Positions 1 to 5,939 of a DNA stretch of 8,842 nt are shown here, one piece after another. The translations under genes were made by a program, and so were the position numbers. Each line of letters opens with the position of its first letter. Positions within the stretch are counted from its first letter, which is position 1. The stretch comes from an uncultured Bacilli bacterium (lineage in GTDB: Bacteria > Bacillota_I > Bacilli_A > RF39 > UBA660), in the NCBI GenBank assembly GCA_947631895.1, contig CANRMU010000034.1:1-8842 (forward strand), read 5' to 3'. The notes beneath the pieces were generated by a model. That model had not been told where the DNA came from, did not search any database, and saw only the letters and a list, made by a program, of their open reading frames with translations.

Positions 1-3
1 CAT
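1..3 (-). CDS. Start codon of an unidentified minus-strand gene running off the left edge
   Basis: Read on the minus strand, bases 20 to 1 give TTTAGGAAGGAGAAAAAATG, which is a near-perfect Shine-Dalgarno (AAGGAG) placed six bases before an ATG at bases 3-1. In this AT-rich DNA that combination is a convincing start of a gene reading leftward. Only the initiator codon is inside the window, so nothing can be said about the product. It is divergent from the surface-protein frame to its right. Confidence 0.6.
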
Positions 4-10
4 TTTTTCT

Positions 11-16
11 CCTTCC
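11..16 (-). promoter_or_regulatory. Ribosome binding site of the leftward gene
   Basis: The plus strand reads CTCCTT at 11-16 (AAGGAG on the minus strand), close to the anti-SD complement and seven bases from the ATG at 3-1. It is the only evidence for the off-edge gene. Confidence 0.6.
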
Positions 17-29
17 TAAAAATTAAAAA

Positions 30-66
30 ATCTAGTGAGTAAACTTTTTTAATTTACACACTAGAT
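30..66. repeat. 14-bp imperfect inverted repeat (hairpin or recombination/operator site)
   Basis: The arms at 30-43 and 53-66 (core CTAGTGAGTAAA and TTTACACACTAG) pair with one mismatch around a nine-base loop. On the minus strand the hairpin is followed by ATTTTTTAATTTTT, so it could be a Rho-independent terminator or attenuator just upstream of the leftward gene. It also lies exactly where the rightward surface-protein frame begins (the last in-frame stop is at 62-64), so an operator or recombination site is equally possible. The sequence alone does not decide. Confidence 0.5.
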
Positions 67-1660
67 AATACACCTTCTAACCAACATAGAAAAAGAATTA
101 CCAAGTATAACAGGAGTAAGTAAAAGTACTGATGGTTGGACAAATGGAAATGTAACCTTAACAATCAATGGAGCAACAGATAGTGGAGGAAGTGGTTTAC
201 ATGATAGCAAAAGATATAGCTTTGATAATGGAGTAAATTGGCAACTAGGAAATACTAAAGAATATCAAGCAAATGAAAGTAACATTATAATTAAAGTCCA
301 AGATAATGCAGGAAACATCTATACCTATCCAACAGCACAAAGTATAACCAACATCGATAAAGAACCACCAAGTGTACCAACAGTAAATCTAAATGGCTAT
401 GTAAGCGGAACAGAAACATATGATGATGTTAAAATAAACTTAACATCAACAGATAATCAAAGTGTATCATATTATGAGTATTCAACAAATAAGAGTAGTA
501 CAACAAGAGTGCCAAATAATCCATGGACAATAAGTGATGAATTAAATGCGACATATTACTTTAGAGCAGTAGACCATGTGGGAAATCCAAGTGGATGGAC
601 AGGTGCATATACAATAAATAAAAAAGTAAAAACATTTGCGGACGAAGTAGTAAAATGTGGACAAGCAGGAACCGGAGCAGCAGAGTGTATTAAAAATAAT
701 GCCAATTTAGATACGACCAATTTAAAAACGGATACTACAAGTGATGCAAATATAAGATATGTAGGGGCAACAGTAAATAACTATATCGATATAGGCGATA
801 AAGATAGTAATGGTAATCCAATATTATGGCGAATCATAGGAGTTATGAATAACATAACTAATTTAGATAATGGAGGACAAAAAGAAAGTTTAGTAAAAAT
901 AATAAGGGCAGATAGTATAGGCTCATATAGTTGGGATAGTAGTGCATCAGGAATAAATAATGGAAATGGAGTAAATGAATGGAGCCAAGCAGATATAATG
1001 AAACTATTAAATCCAAATACCGTATATAGTGGAACACCAGCCATAGGAGAAAGTTTGTATTGGAATAGAGGAAGTGGAAGTTGCTATAGTAGTTCAAGAG
1101 AAGCAAATACAACATGTAACTTTACAAGTATTGGAATAAATGAAGAAGCCAAGAACAAGATAGCAAAAGTAAGATGGAATACAGGGACATTTGCAACTTA
1201 TAGCACAAGCAAATGGACAGCAAGCGCCACATATGAAGCAGAAAGAGGAAGTCATAATGGCAAAGAGCAATGTGCAAGTAATGGAGGAAATAATTGTAAT
1301 GATACAGTACAAAGAACCACAACATGGGATGGATATGTAGGATTAATGTATCCAAGTGACTTTGGTTATGCTGTAGGAGGAAGTGTAAGAAATACATGTT
1401 TAGGAAAAAGTATGTATAGCTATGATGAAGGAAGTTGTAACACAAATGATTGGTTATTTACAAGTAGTTATACATGGACAATGACACCATCGCCGTATCC
1501 TTCTAATGCTTACTATGTGTTCTTTGTGAATTCGTCTGGCTGTGTCAGCTACTACAATGCTTACTATGCGGGCGGGGTTCAGCCAGTCGTATATCTATCA
1601 TCGTCAGTAAAAATAATAGACGGTAATGGAGAAAAAGGCACGCCATTTATTGCCCAATAA
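65..1660 (+). pseudogene. 5'-truncated Ig-like-repeat surface protein with C-terminal variable lectin-like domain (start codon missing)
   Basis: The frame is open from 65 to the TAA at 1660 (531 codons) and reads protein-like from about 77, but no ATG, GTG or TTG occurs in it before a GTG at 509. That GTG lies inside a domain and has no SD, so a caller would only recover 509-1660. Two Ig-like/bacterial-repeat modules of about 90 residues are visible: the first contains DGWTNGNVTLTING (about 131-172) and ends TNIDKEPPSVP, while the second contains YYFRAVDHVGNPSGW. Next comes a region with NPILWRIIGVMNN and paired cysteines. The end reads WTMTPSPYPSNAYYV ... GGVQPVVYL, which resembles the WLRSP...GVRPAL ending of DUF6273-type, C-type-lectin-like proteins. 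No signal peptide, LPXTG or membrane anchor is present. I read it as an exported adhesin-type protein missing its N-terminus, either a decayed gene or a silent donor cassette. The family assignment is from memory of motifs. Confidence 0.65.
1496..1591 (+). other. Candidate DGR variable region within the surface-protein gene
   Basis: Base and codon use change sharply here. The codons run tct aat gct tac tat gtg (1502-1519) and ggc tgt gtc agc tac tac (1538-1555). The Tyr, Phe, Ser and Cys codons can nearly all be derived from AAC or AAT by changing only adenines, which is the signature of DGR mutagenic homing. A GC-rich invariant-looking tail, gcgggcggggttcagccagt, follows at 1568-1587, the place where an initiation-of-mutagenic-homing sequence would lie. 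The protein context (a lectin-like C-terminus ending GVQPVVYL) is also typical of DGR targets. The template repeat and reverse transcriptase are not in the window, so this remains an inference. Confidence 0.5.
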
Positions 1661-1697
1661 AAGATGTTAGAGATAGCATCTTTTATATTTGCTTTTT
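1658..1697 (+). terminator. Rho-independent terminator after the surface-protein gene
   Basis: A perfect 9-bp stem, TAAAAGATG (1658-1666) and CATCTTTTA (1677-1685), encloses a ten-base loop and is followed by a T-rich tail ending GCTTTTT. The left arm starts at the stop codon of the surface-protein frame, so the hairpin separates it from the argS operon. Confidence 0.75.
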
Positions 1698-1717
1698 AAT
1701 ATTCTTTATGTTATATT
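1689..1717 (+). promoter_or_regulatory. Sigma-A promoter with extended -10 for the DUF1934-argS-rpoE-prfA operon
   Basis: TTGCTT (1689-1694), a 17-base spacer and TATATT (1712-1717) are preceded by TG one base upstream (1709-1710), giving an extended -10. Transcription would start near 1724, directly upstream of an SD-like GATGAGG that serves the ATG at 1740. No other convincing promoter was seen before prfA, so it probably serves all four genes. Confidence 0.5.
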
Positions 1718-1739
1718 TTTGGGCAGATGAGGTTTTGGT

Positions 1740-2078
1740 ATGAAAATTAAGGTTTGTTTAATTAAAGGTGAAGATAAAGTATTAGAAAATATAGTTTTAG
1801 GTAATATTATAGATAATATTATAAGTTTTAAAATAGAAGATATGTTAAATACTATTGATATTAATAAAGAATTATTTATTAGAGAAAATGATGAATATAA
1901 GTTTTTTCTTGATTTTTTAAATAAATCATGTATACTTACATTGAAAAAAGAAAATTATAGTTTAGATATTAATGTTGATAAGTGTAATTTTGAAATATTT
2001 GATAATAAAATAATTATTGATTATTATATTGAAACTGATGAATGTAATAATCATCTTATAATAGAATGGAATGATTAA
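1740..2078 (+). CDS. DUF1934 family protein (YwiB-like), upstream partner of argS
   Basis: This 112-residue protein has no signal peptide or membrane segment. It consists of short alternating hydrophobic strands (KIKVCLIKG, CILTLKKENYSLDI, KIIIDYYIET, HLIIEWND), as expected for the small beta-barrel DUF1934 family. The B. subtilis member YwiB is also encoded just before argS. The biochemical role of the family is not established. The ATG at 1740 has GATGAGG seven bases upstream. Its stop overlaps the first argS start by eight bases, implying translational coupling. The assignment rests on size, strand pattern and the argS neighbour rather than on a catalytic motif. Confidence 0.7.
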   Translation: MKIKVCLIKGEDKVLENIVLGNIIDNIISFKIEDMLNTIDINKELFIRENDEYKFFLDFLNKSCILTLKKENYSLDINVDKCNFEIFDNKIIIDYYIETDECNNHLIIEWND

Positions 2079-3762
2079 TATGTTTAAAGATGAACTTATT
2101 AAAGTATTAGAAGAATTAGAATATCCTAGTGATGAAGTAGAAGTTATTAAATCTAATCGTCCTGATTTATGTGATTATCAATTTGATGGAGCTTTTAAGT
2201 TAGCTAAAGTGTTACATAAAAGTCCTTTTGAGATAGGTAATAATATTGTTAATAAATATAAAGAAATGTGTGATATGAGTATTATAGCTAATATAGAATG
2301 TGTTAATGGTTTTGTTAACTTTAAGTTAAGTTCTTTATATATTAATAAGATGTTAAATAAAATGATTAATAGTGAAAGTTTTAATATTCATCTTCCTCCT
2401 AAAGAAAAGATTGTAATTGATTATGGTGGAGCTAATGTTGCTAAACCTCTCCATGTTGGGCATTTAAGACCGGCTATTGTTGGCGAAAGTGTTAAAAGAA
2501 TATTAAAGTTTATGAATCAAGAGGTTATATCTGATGTTCATTTAGGAGATTATGGCCTACAAATTGGGGAAGTTATTTATGGTCTTAAGAAAGAAAATAT
2601 TGAGTGTAAAGATATTAATATTAATTTATTAGACCGAATATATCCACAGATGAGTGCATTATGTAAAGAAGATGAATCTGTTAAAAATGAATGTGCAAGT
2701 ATTACTAAAGAATTACAAGATGGAAATGTAGAGTATCAAGAATATTTTAAGAAGATTTTAGAAATTAGTAAAAAAGATATTAAAAAGAATTATGATTATT
2801 TAGATGTTTCATTTGATTTATGGTATGGAGAATCTGATGCTTATAAGTATATTCCAGAGTTAACTAATATTTTAAATAAACAAAACTTATTAACTTTAAG
2901 TGAAGGTGCTTTAGTTGTTGATGTATCTAAAGAAGATGATAAAAATCCTATTCCGCCTTTTATTTATCAAAAAAGTAATAAAGCTTATTTATATGGAACT
3001 ACTGATTTAGCTACCATTTTAGAAAGGCAACAGGATTTTGCGCCTGATAAAATTATTTATCTTACTGATGCTAGACAATCATTACATTTTACCCAAGTAT
3101 TTCGTGTTAGTAAAATGTTAAATGCTACTAAAAATATCGATTTAGAGTTCTTAGGATTAGGAACTATTAATGGTAGTGATGGAAAACCTTATAAAACAAG
3201 ATCTGGTAATACTCCTAAACTTAGAGATTTATTTACTGAAACAAAAGAAATATTCAAAAATAAAAGAGAAGAAAATGAAAATATTAGTGAGAGTGATTTA
3301 GATATCATAGCTAATTCTATTATTAAATTTGCTGACTTACAAAATAATCCTCACAAAGAATACATCTTTGACATTCAAAAATTTTCTGATGTTGTTGGTA
3401 AAACTGGACCATATATCCTATATACCTATTTAAGAACAAATAAAATTGTTATAAATAATCCTATAAGTATAGACAAGTTAAATGAAACAATATATAATAA
3501 TCAAGATCGGGAATTAAGAACCAAATTATTAGAATTAGATTCAATAATGAATTATGCATTTGAAAACCGATTACCATCTATAATTGCTAATTATTTATAT
3601 GAATTATGTGTATTATTAAATACTTTTTATGAAAAAAATCATATTAATAATTTAGAAGATATAGAAAATAAAGAAAATTGGATATTACTATTAAACTTAA
3701 CAACAAAGATAATTAAAACATTATTAGATTTATTAGTAATAAAAATTCCAAGTAAAATGTAA
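2071..3762 (+). CDS. argS: Arginine--tRNA ligase (arginyl-tRNA synthetase, class I)
   Basis: This cytosolic enzyme charges tRNA-Arg with arginine using ATP. The 563 residues have the expected order. First is an N-terminal additional domain (about 1-100). The catalytic Rossmann core follows, with the HIGH-type motif KPLHVGHLRPAIVGE (HVGH at 128-131). The KMSK-equivalent loop GKPYKTRSGN (371-380) is degenerate in the usual ArgRS manner. A C-terminal DALR anticodon-binding domain (about 450-563) ends LVIKIPSKM. Two starts are possible: ATG 2071 (overlapping the previous gene by eight bases) and ATG 2080 (MFKDEL...). Neither has a strong SD, so coupling to the upstream gene is likely. The stop codon abuts the SD of rpoE. 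Length and motifs look intact. Confidence 0.96.
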   Translation: MINMFKDELIKVLEELEYPSDEVEVIKSNRPDLCDYQFDGAFKLAKVLHKSPFEIGNNIVNKYKEMCDMSIIANIECVNGFVNFKLSSLYINKMLNKMINSESFNIHLPPKEKIVIDYGGANVAKPLHVGHLRPAIVGESVKRILKFMNQEVISDVHLGDYGLQIGEVIYGLKKENIECKDININLLDRIYPQMSALCKEDESVKNECASITKELQDGNVEYQEYFKKILEISKKDIKKNYDYLDVSFDLWYGESDAYKYIPELTNILNKQNLLTLSEGALVVDVSKEDDKNPIPPFIYQKSNKAYLYGTTDLATILERQQDFAPDKIIYLTDARQSLHFTQVFRVSKMLNATKNIDLEFLGLGTINGSDGKPYKTRSGNTPKLRDLFTETKEIFKNKREENENISESDLDIIANSIIKFADLQNNPHKEYIFDIQKFSDVVGKTGPYILYTYLRTNKIVINNPISIDKLNETIYNNQDRELRTKLLELDSIMNYAFENRLPSIIANYLYELCVLLNTFYEKNHINNLEDIENKENWILLLNLTTKIIKTLLDLLVIKIPSKM

Positions 3763-3774
3763 GGAGAATGATTA

Positions 3775-4206
3775 ATGAAAAAATTAAAAGAATATTCTAA
3801 AGAAGAATTAGAAACTTTAAATTATGATGATATTGCTTATTTAATTTTAGAAGAAAAGAAAAAGAAAATGAAAATAAGTGATTTATTTAATAAAGTATGT
3901 GAAGTATTAGAATTAGATGAAGGAGCTTATGCTGATTATATTGCTGATTTTTTTGAATTATTAACTACTGATAAAAGATTTATTCAATTAAATGATGGAT
4001 ATTGGGATTTAAAAACTAAACATAGTGAAAAGATTGTTATTGAAGATGATGATGAAGAATATGAAGAAATAATTGAAGATAATGATGAAGAAGAAGTAGA
4101 AGAAGAAACAGATGATGATTATTATGATGAAGATAATGATGACGATGATAGTGATGATGATTTAAAAGATTTAGTAGTTATTGATGATGAAGATGAAGAA
4201 AATTAA
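3775..4206 (+). CDS. rpoE: DNA-directed RNA polymerase delta subunit
   Basis: The 143-residue protein has two parts. Residues 1 to about 80 form the HARE-HTH winged-helix domain (YDDIAYLILEE, KISDLFNKVCEVL, DKRFIQLNDGYWDL). From about residue 88 to the end there is an almost continuous Asp/Glu tail, encoded by GAT/GAA runs. That architecture is diagnostic of the delta subunit of Firmicute RNA polymerase, which helps polymerase recycling and sensitivity to the initiating nucleotide. The gene is unrelated to the extracytoplasmic sigma factor also called rpoE. AAGGAG at 3761-3766 lies eight bases before the ATG, and the argS stop overlaps it. Eleven bases separate the gene from prfA. Confidence 0.93.
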   Translation: MKKLKEYSKEELETLNYDDIAYLILEEKKKKMKISDLFNKVCEVLELDEGAYADYIADFFELLTTDKRFIQLNDGYWDLKTKHSEKIVIEDDDEEYEEIIEDNDEEEVEEETDDDYYDEDNDDDDSDDDLKDLVVIDDEDEEN

Positions 4207-4217
4207 TTTGGTGAATT

Positions 4218-5273
4218 ATGAAAGAAAGATTAGAAAGTATAGAAAAAAGATATAATGAAATTAATGATTTATTAATGGATTCTAATGTAATGAATGATTT
4301 TAATAAAGTTAAAAGTTTAAGTAAAGAACAGAGTGATTTAAAAGAGATTGTTGATAAGTATCAAGAATTAAAAAAGTGTGAAAATGATTTAGAAGAAGCT
4401 AAAAGTTTAATTAATGATCCAGAATTAAAAGAGATGGCTTTATTAGAATTAGAAAATAGTGAAAGTAAATTAGAAAGCTTAAATCATGAATTAGAAATAT
4501 TATTAATACCTAAAGATGAAAATGATGGTAAAAATGTTATTATGGAAATTAGAGGTGCAGCTGGGGGAGATGAGGCTAACATTTTTGCTGGGGATTTACT
4601 AAGAATGTATACTTACTATGCTGAAAAAAATGGTTGGAAGATTGAAATTGATCATCAAATAGAAGGTACTAGTGGAGGATTTAGTCAAGTTGAATGTACT
4701 ATTAAAGGTGAAAATGTTTATTCTAAATTAAAATATGAAAGTGGAGCACACCGAGTTCAAAGAGTGCCAGTAACTGAAACTCAAGGAAGAGTACATACTT
4801 CTACAGCAACTGTTTTAGTAATGCCTGAAGTAGATGATGTTGATATTGATATTAAAGAAAGTGATTTAAAAATAGATGTATACCACTCTAGTGGAGCTGG
4901 TGGTCAATCAGTTAATACATCTAATTCAGCGGTTCGTATTACTCATTTACCTACTAATACGGTTGTTACTTGTCAAAATGAAAGAAGTCAATTAAAGAAT
5001 AAAGATAAAGCTATGAAACTACTTAAAATTAAATTATATGATAATATGCGTTTAGAAAAAGAAATGAAAGAGGGAAGCGAACGGAAAAGTAAAATTGGAA
5101 CGGGGGATCGTTCTGAAAAAATTAGAACATATAACTATCCTCAAAATCGAGTAACTGACCATCGAATTGGTTTTTCTGTTATGAGTTTAGATCGCGTGAT
5201 GGATGGTGAGTTAGAACCAATTATTGAAGCTTTAATAACCGAAGATTTAAAAAGAAAATTAGCTGGAGAGTAG
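4218..5273 (+). CDS. prfA: Peptide chain release factor 1 (RF1)
   Basis: RF1 recognises UAA and UAG in the ribosomal A site and triggers hydrolysis of peptidyl-tRNA. The 351 residues are full length. A coiled-coil N-terminal domain (about 1-95) is followed by the RF core with IRGAAGGDEANIF (111-123). The stop-codon tripeptide PVT lies at 184-186 in HRVQRVPVTETQGR; RF2 would have SPF. The catalytic GGQ is at 228-230 in HSSGAGGQSVNTSNSAVR. Gln230 is the residue methylated by PrmC, whose gene starts at the right edge of the window. The SD is poor (GGTGA, 4210-4214), so coupling to rpoE is likely. No hairpin follows the TAG directly; the next plus-strand terminator is at 5451. Confidence 0.97.
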   Translation: MKERLESIEKRYNEINDLLMDSNVMNDFNKVKSLSKEQSDLKEIVDKYQELKKCENDLEEAKSLINDPELKEMALLELENSESKLESLNHELEILLIPKDENDGKNVIMEIRGAAGGDEANIFAGDLLRMYTYYAEKNGWKIEIDHQIEGTSGGFSQVECTIKGENVYSKLKYESGAHRVQRVPVTETQGRVHTSTATVLVMPEVDDVDIDIKESDLKIDVYHSSGAGGQSVNTSNSAVRITHLPTNTVVTCQNERSQLKNKDKAMKLLKIKLYDNMRLEKEMKEGSERKSKIGTGDRSEKIRTYNYPQNRVTDHRIGFSVMSLDRVMDGELEPIIEALITEDLKRKLAGE

Positions 5274-5291
5274 TTTTAAATTATTTTGGAC

Positions 5292-5320
5292 TTGAATTCA
5301 TTATAAAAAGAAGTTATAAT
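5292..5320 (+). promoter_or_regulatory. Promoter of antisense RNA, copy 1
   Basis: TTGAAT (5292-5297), 17 bases and TATAAT (5315-5320) form a near-consensus sigma-A promoter. It has the same spacing as the promoter in copy 2, and the 24 bases at 5313-5336 (the -10 and the first transcribed bases) are identical to 5767-5790. No plus-strand ORF with an SD follows, so the product is probably an untranslated RNA. Confidence 0.65.
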
Positions 5321-5386
5321 TTAGTTAGAAAGAAACAAAATCTTTCTTACATATATTATGCTTTATTGCATAATATAATATTGGAT

Positions 5387-5424
5387 ATAAAAAGAGATAC
5401 ACCTGATATTTATTAGTTAGGTGT
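5387..5424 (-). terminator. Minus-strand terminator of toxin mRNA, copy 1
   Basis: On the minus strand, ACACCT and AGGTGT (5424-5419 and 5404-5399) pair, and the stem is followed by ATCTCTTTTTAT. The T-rich tail makes it a plausible Rho-independent terminator for the leftward toxin transcript. It lies within the template of the antisense RNA. Confidence 0.45.
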
Positions 5425-5441
5425 TCTCAGTCCAAAATTAT

Positions 5442-5567
5442 TTATTGAGAGCACCTATTCATTAACGAGTAGGCGTCTTTTTTTAATCCTTTTTGTCGTA
5501 AATTTTTGATAGTACAATTAATATTACTATCAAGACTATTAAGTAAGTCAAAATTTACTCCTTTCAT
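5442..5567 (-). CDS. Leader ORF (41 aa) overlapping toxin-like peptide 1
   Basis: The ATG at 5567-5565 stands seven bases behind a perfect AGGAGG (5580-5575). This is the strongest ribosome binding site in the inter-operon region. The 41-residue frame starts MKGVNFDLLNSLDSNIN and ends NRCSQ. It is hydrophilic and resembles no family I know. Copy 2 has an equivalent frame starting MNGIASGLFNNLGSNIN that stops after 24 residues. The low conservation of its 3' half and its full overlap with the hydrophobic +1 frame suggest a leader whose translation opens or couples to the inner ORF, like mok for hok. It may instead be the true product. Confidence 0.4.
   Translation of the reverse strand: MKGVNFDLLNSLDSNINCTIKNLRQKGLKKDAYSLMNRCSQ
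5451..5484 (+). terminator. Rho-independent terminator of antisense RNA, copy 1
   Basis: CCTATTC (5454-5460) and GAGTAGG (5467-5473) pair with one G-T wobble across ATTAAC. The stem can be extended past one mismatch, and seven Ts follow (5478-5484). It would also stop any transcript reading through from prfA. Confidence 0.6.
5483..5551 (-). CDS. Small hydrophobic type I toxin-like peptide, copy 1 (22 aa, TTG start)
   Basis: Lying in the +1 frame inside the leader ORF, this frame encodes 22 residues with one membrane helix followed by a charged tail (YLIVLIVILIVLSKIYDKKD). Short single-helix peptides with lysine-rich tails are typical of type I toxins that depolarise the membrane (Fst, TxpA/BsrG, Ldr). 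The frame is closed by TAA just upstream, so TTG 5551-5549 is the earliest start; AAAGGAG lies six bases before it. The start sits exactly 16 bases after the leader ATG in both copies. The copy 2 peptide keeps almost every residue or its hydrophobic class, so this frame rather than the leader frame seems to be under selection. No named family is claimed and toxicity is inferred. Confidence 0.5.
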   Translation of the reverse strand: MTYLIVLIVILIVLSKIYDKKD

Positions 5568-5617
5568 AGGACCGCCTCCTTCCTTTTATTCACTATTTTT
5601 AAATTTATAAACCAAAA

Positions 5618-5657
5618 GGACTGAGGTAAAAACACCTAACATATCAAATGTATCTCT
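5618..5657. repeat. Inverted partner of the antisense-RNA hairpin region (predicted 5'-3' pairing in toxin mRNA)
   Basis: On the minus strand this predicted mRNA leader contains AGAGATAC, GTTAGGTGTT and CTCAGTCC in that order. The toxin mRNA 3' end (template 5393-5433) contains GGACTGAG, AACACCTAAC and GTATCTCT, the exact complements in the order needed for antiparallel pairing. The 26 paired bases in three blocks form an inverted repeat spanning about 225 bp around the toxin gene. Such 5'-3' closure keeps several known type I toxin mRNAs (hok, aapA1) inert until processed. Confidence 0.6.
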
Positions 5658-5664
5658 AATATAT

Positions 5665-5673
5665 ATTGTAGCA
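5665..5673 (-). promoter_or_regulatory. Extended -10 promoter of toxin-like mRNA, copy 1
   Basis: The minus strand reads TGCTACAAT here, which is an extended -10. Only weak -35 options (TTTAAA-like) lie upstream. Transcription would start near 5658, exactly at the pairing block at 5657-5618, giving an mRNA of about 270 nt that ends at the hairpin at 5387-5424. Confidence 0.45.
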
Positions 5674-5745
5674 TAAAATTATATTTTTTAAATAGGCTTT
5701 GACGATTTTTTACATATTTTTTGGTATGCTATTGTTATTTTTATG

Positions 5746-5774
5746 TTGATTTATTAAATTAAAACTGTTATAAT
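5746..5774 (+). promoter_or_regulatory. Promoter of antisense RNA, copy 2
   Basis: TTGATT (5746-5751), 17 bases and TATAAT (5769-5774) have the same architecture as the copy 1 promoter. The -35 region differs in flanking sequence while the -10 and initial transcribed bases are identical. Confidence 0.6.
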
Positions 5775-5780
5775 TTAGTT

Positions 5781-5880
5781 AGAAAGAAACGAAAATCTTT
5801 CTATAAAAAGAGATACATCTGATTATTAGTTAGGTGTTCTCAGTTCAAAAACAGGTGGTCCTTGCTATGGCAAATTTTTG
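5781..5880 (+). ncRNA. Predicted antisense antitoxin-like RNA, copy 2
   Basis: The RNA starts with the same AGAAAG...CTTTCT stem-loop as copy 1 but lacks the 39-base insertion. ACATCT (5815-5820) and AGGTGT (5832-5837) form the conserved hairpin. A short TTGC/GCAA stem followed by ATTTTT (about 5862-5879) may end the RNA, more weakly than in copy 1. The RNA is convergent with toxin-like ORF 2 and complementary to its 3' half. Confidence 0.4.
5803..5837 (-). terminator. Minus-strand terminator of toxin-like mRNA, copy 2
   Basis: Equivalent to the copy 1 terminator: on the minus strand ACACCT pairs with AGATGT (one wobble) and ATCTCTTTTTAT follows. Confidence 0.4.
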
Positions 5881-5923
5881 AAAGAATAATTAATATTACT
5901 ACCAAGATTATTAAATAATCCAC
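5840..5923 (-). CDS. Small hydrophobic type I toxin-like peptide, copy 2 (27 aa, GTG start)
   Basis: The GTG at 5923-5921 lies at the same offset from the leader ATG as the TTG of copy 1. An in-frame TAG is just upstream, and a weak SD (AATGGA) sits seven bases away. The 27-residue product has one helix, YLIILVVILIILSKI, then a polar tail with HSKD that runs five residues longer than copy 1. Differences from copy 1 within the helix are conservative (V/I exchanges), which is what selection on a membrane peptide would leave. The long leader seen in copy 1 is missing here, so its promoter and regulation are unclear. Confidence 0.45.
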   Translation of the reverse strand: MDYLIILVVILIILSKICHSKDHLFLN

Positions 5924-5939
5924 TTGCTATTCCATTCAT
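5865..5939 (-). CDS. Leader ORF (24 aa) overlapping toxin-like peptide 2
   Basis: The ATG at 5939-5937 follows the same GGAAGGAGGCGGTCCT block as in copy 1. The frame (MNGIASGLFNNLGSNIN...) stops at TAG 5865, earlier than its copy 1 counterpart, which suggests that the carboxy part is not constrained. It overlaps the hydrophobic +1 frame. A translational leader role is inferred. Confidence 0.35.
   Translation of the reverse strand: MNGIASGLFNNLGSNINYSFKNLP

Larger units (their letters stand above)
5327..5484 (+). ncRNA. Predicted antisense antitoxin-like RNA, copy 1
   Basis: The RNA of about 157 nt is predicted from the promoter at 5292-5320 to the terminator at 5484. It would begin with a small AGAAAG...CTTTCT stem-loop. 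A 10-bp palindrome (5352-5361/5368-5377) follows, inside a 39-base insertion (5348-5386) that copy 2 lacks. Two competing hairpins share the AGGTGT at 5419-5424: ACACCT/AGGTGT and AGGTGTTCTCA/TGAGAGCACCT. The RNA is convergent with, and complementary to, the last ~100 nt of the predicted toxin mRNA, and its end coincides with the toxin stop codon (5483). This is the layout of Fst/RNAII and TxpA/RatA-type loci. Its expression and function are inferred. Confidence 0.5.
5313..5586. repeat. Tandem element, unit 1 of 3
   Basis: This unit is a direct repeat of 5767-5957. Identical or near-identical blocks are 5313-5336 = 5767-5790, 5387-5400 = 5803-5816, 5410-5431 = 5823-5844, and the SD/ATG block around 5564-5583 = 5936-5955. 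Unit 1 alone carries a 39-base palindromic insertion (5348-5386) and a complete leader beyond the SD. Confidence 0.75.

Noticed and set aside
781..1445. Several minus-strand open frames of 72-107 codons inside the surface-protein gene
   Set aside because: They lie antisense to a clearly coding frame, have no SD, and their Leu/Ile/Tyr/Phe-rich composition is just the complement of the plus-strand codons.
2071..3762. Altered code (TGA as Trp), considered because of the Mollicute-like base composition
   Set aside because: All tryptophans are TGG, no in-frame TGA occurs in any housekeeping gene, and the TGA in rloB is explained by the frameshift.
4021..4200. GAT/GAA low-complexity run as a repeat expansion
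   Set aside because: It encodes the normal acidic tail of the delta subunit.
5340..5480. Riboswitch or T-box, because of the multiple hairpins after a promoter
   Set aside because: No downstream gene on the same strand is controlled, no T-box (TGGN) or known aptamer core is visible, and the transcript ends before the next gene.
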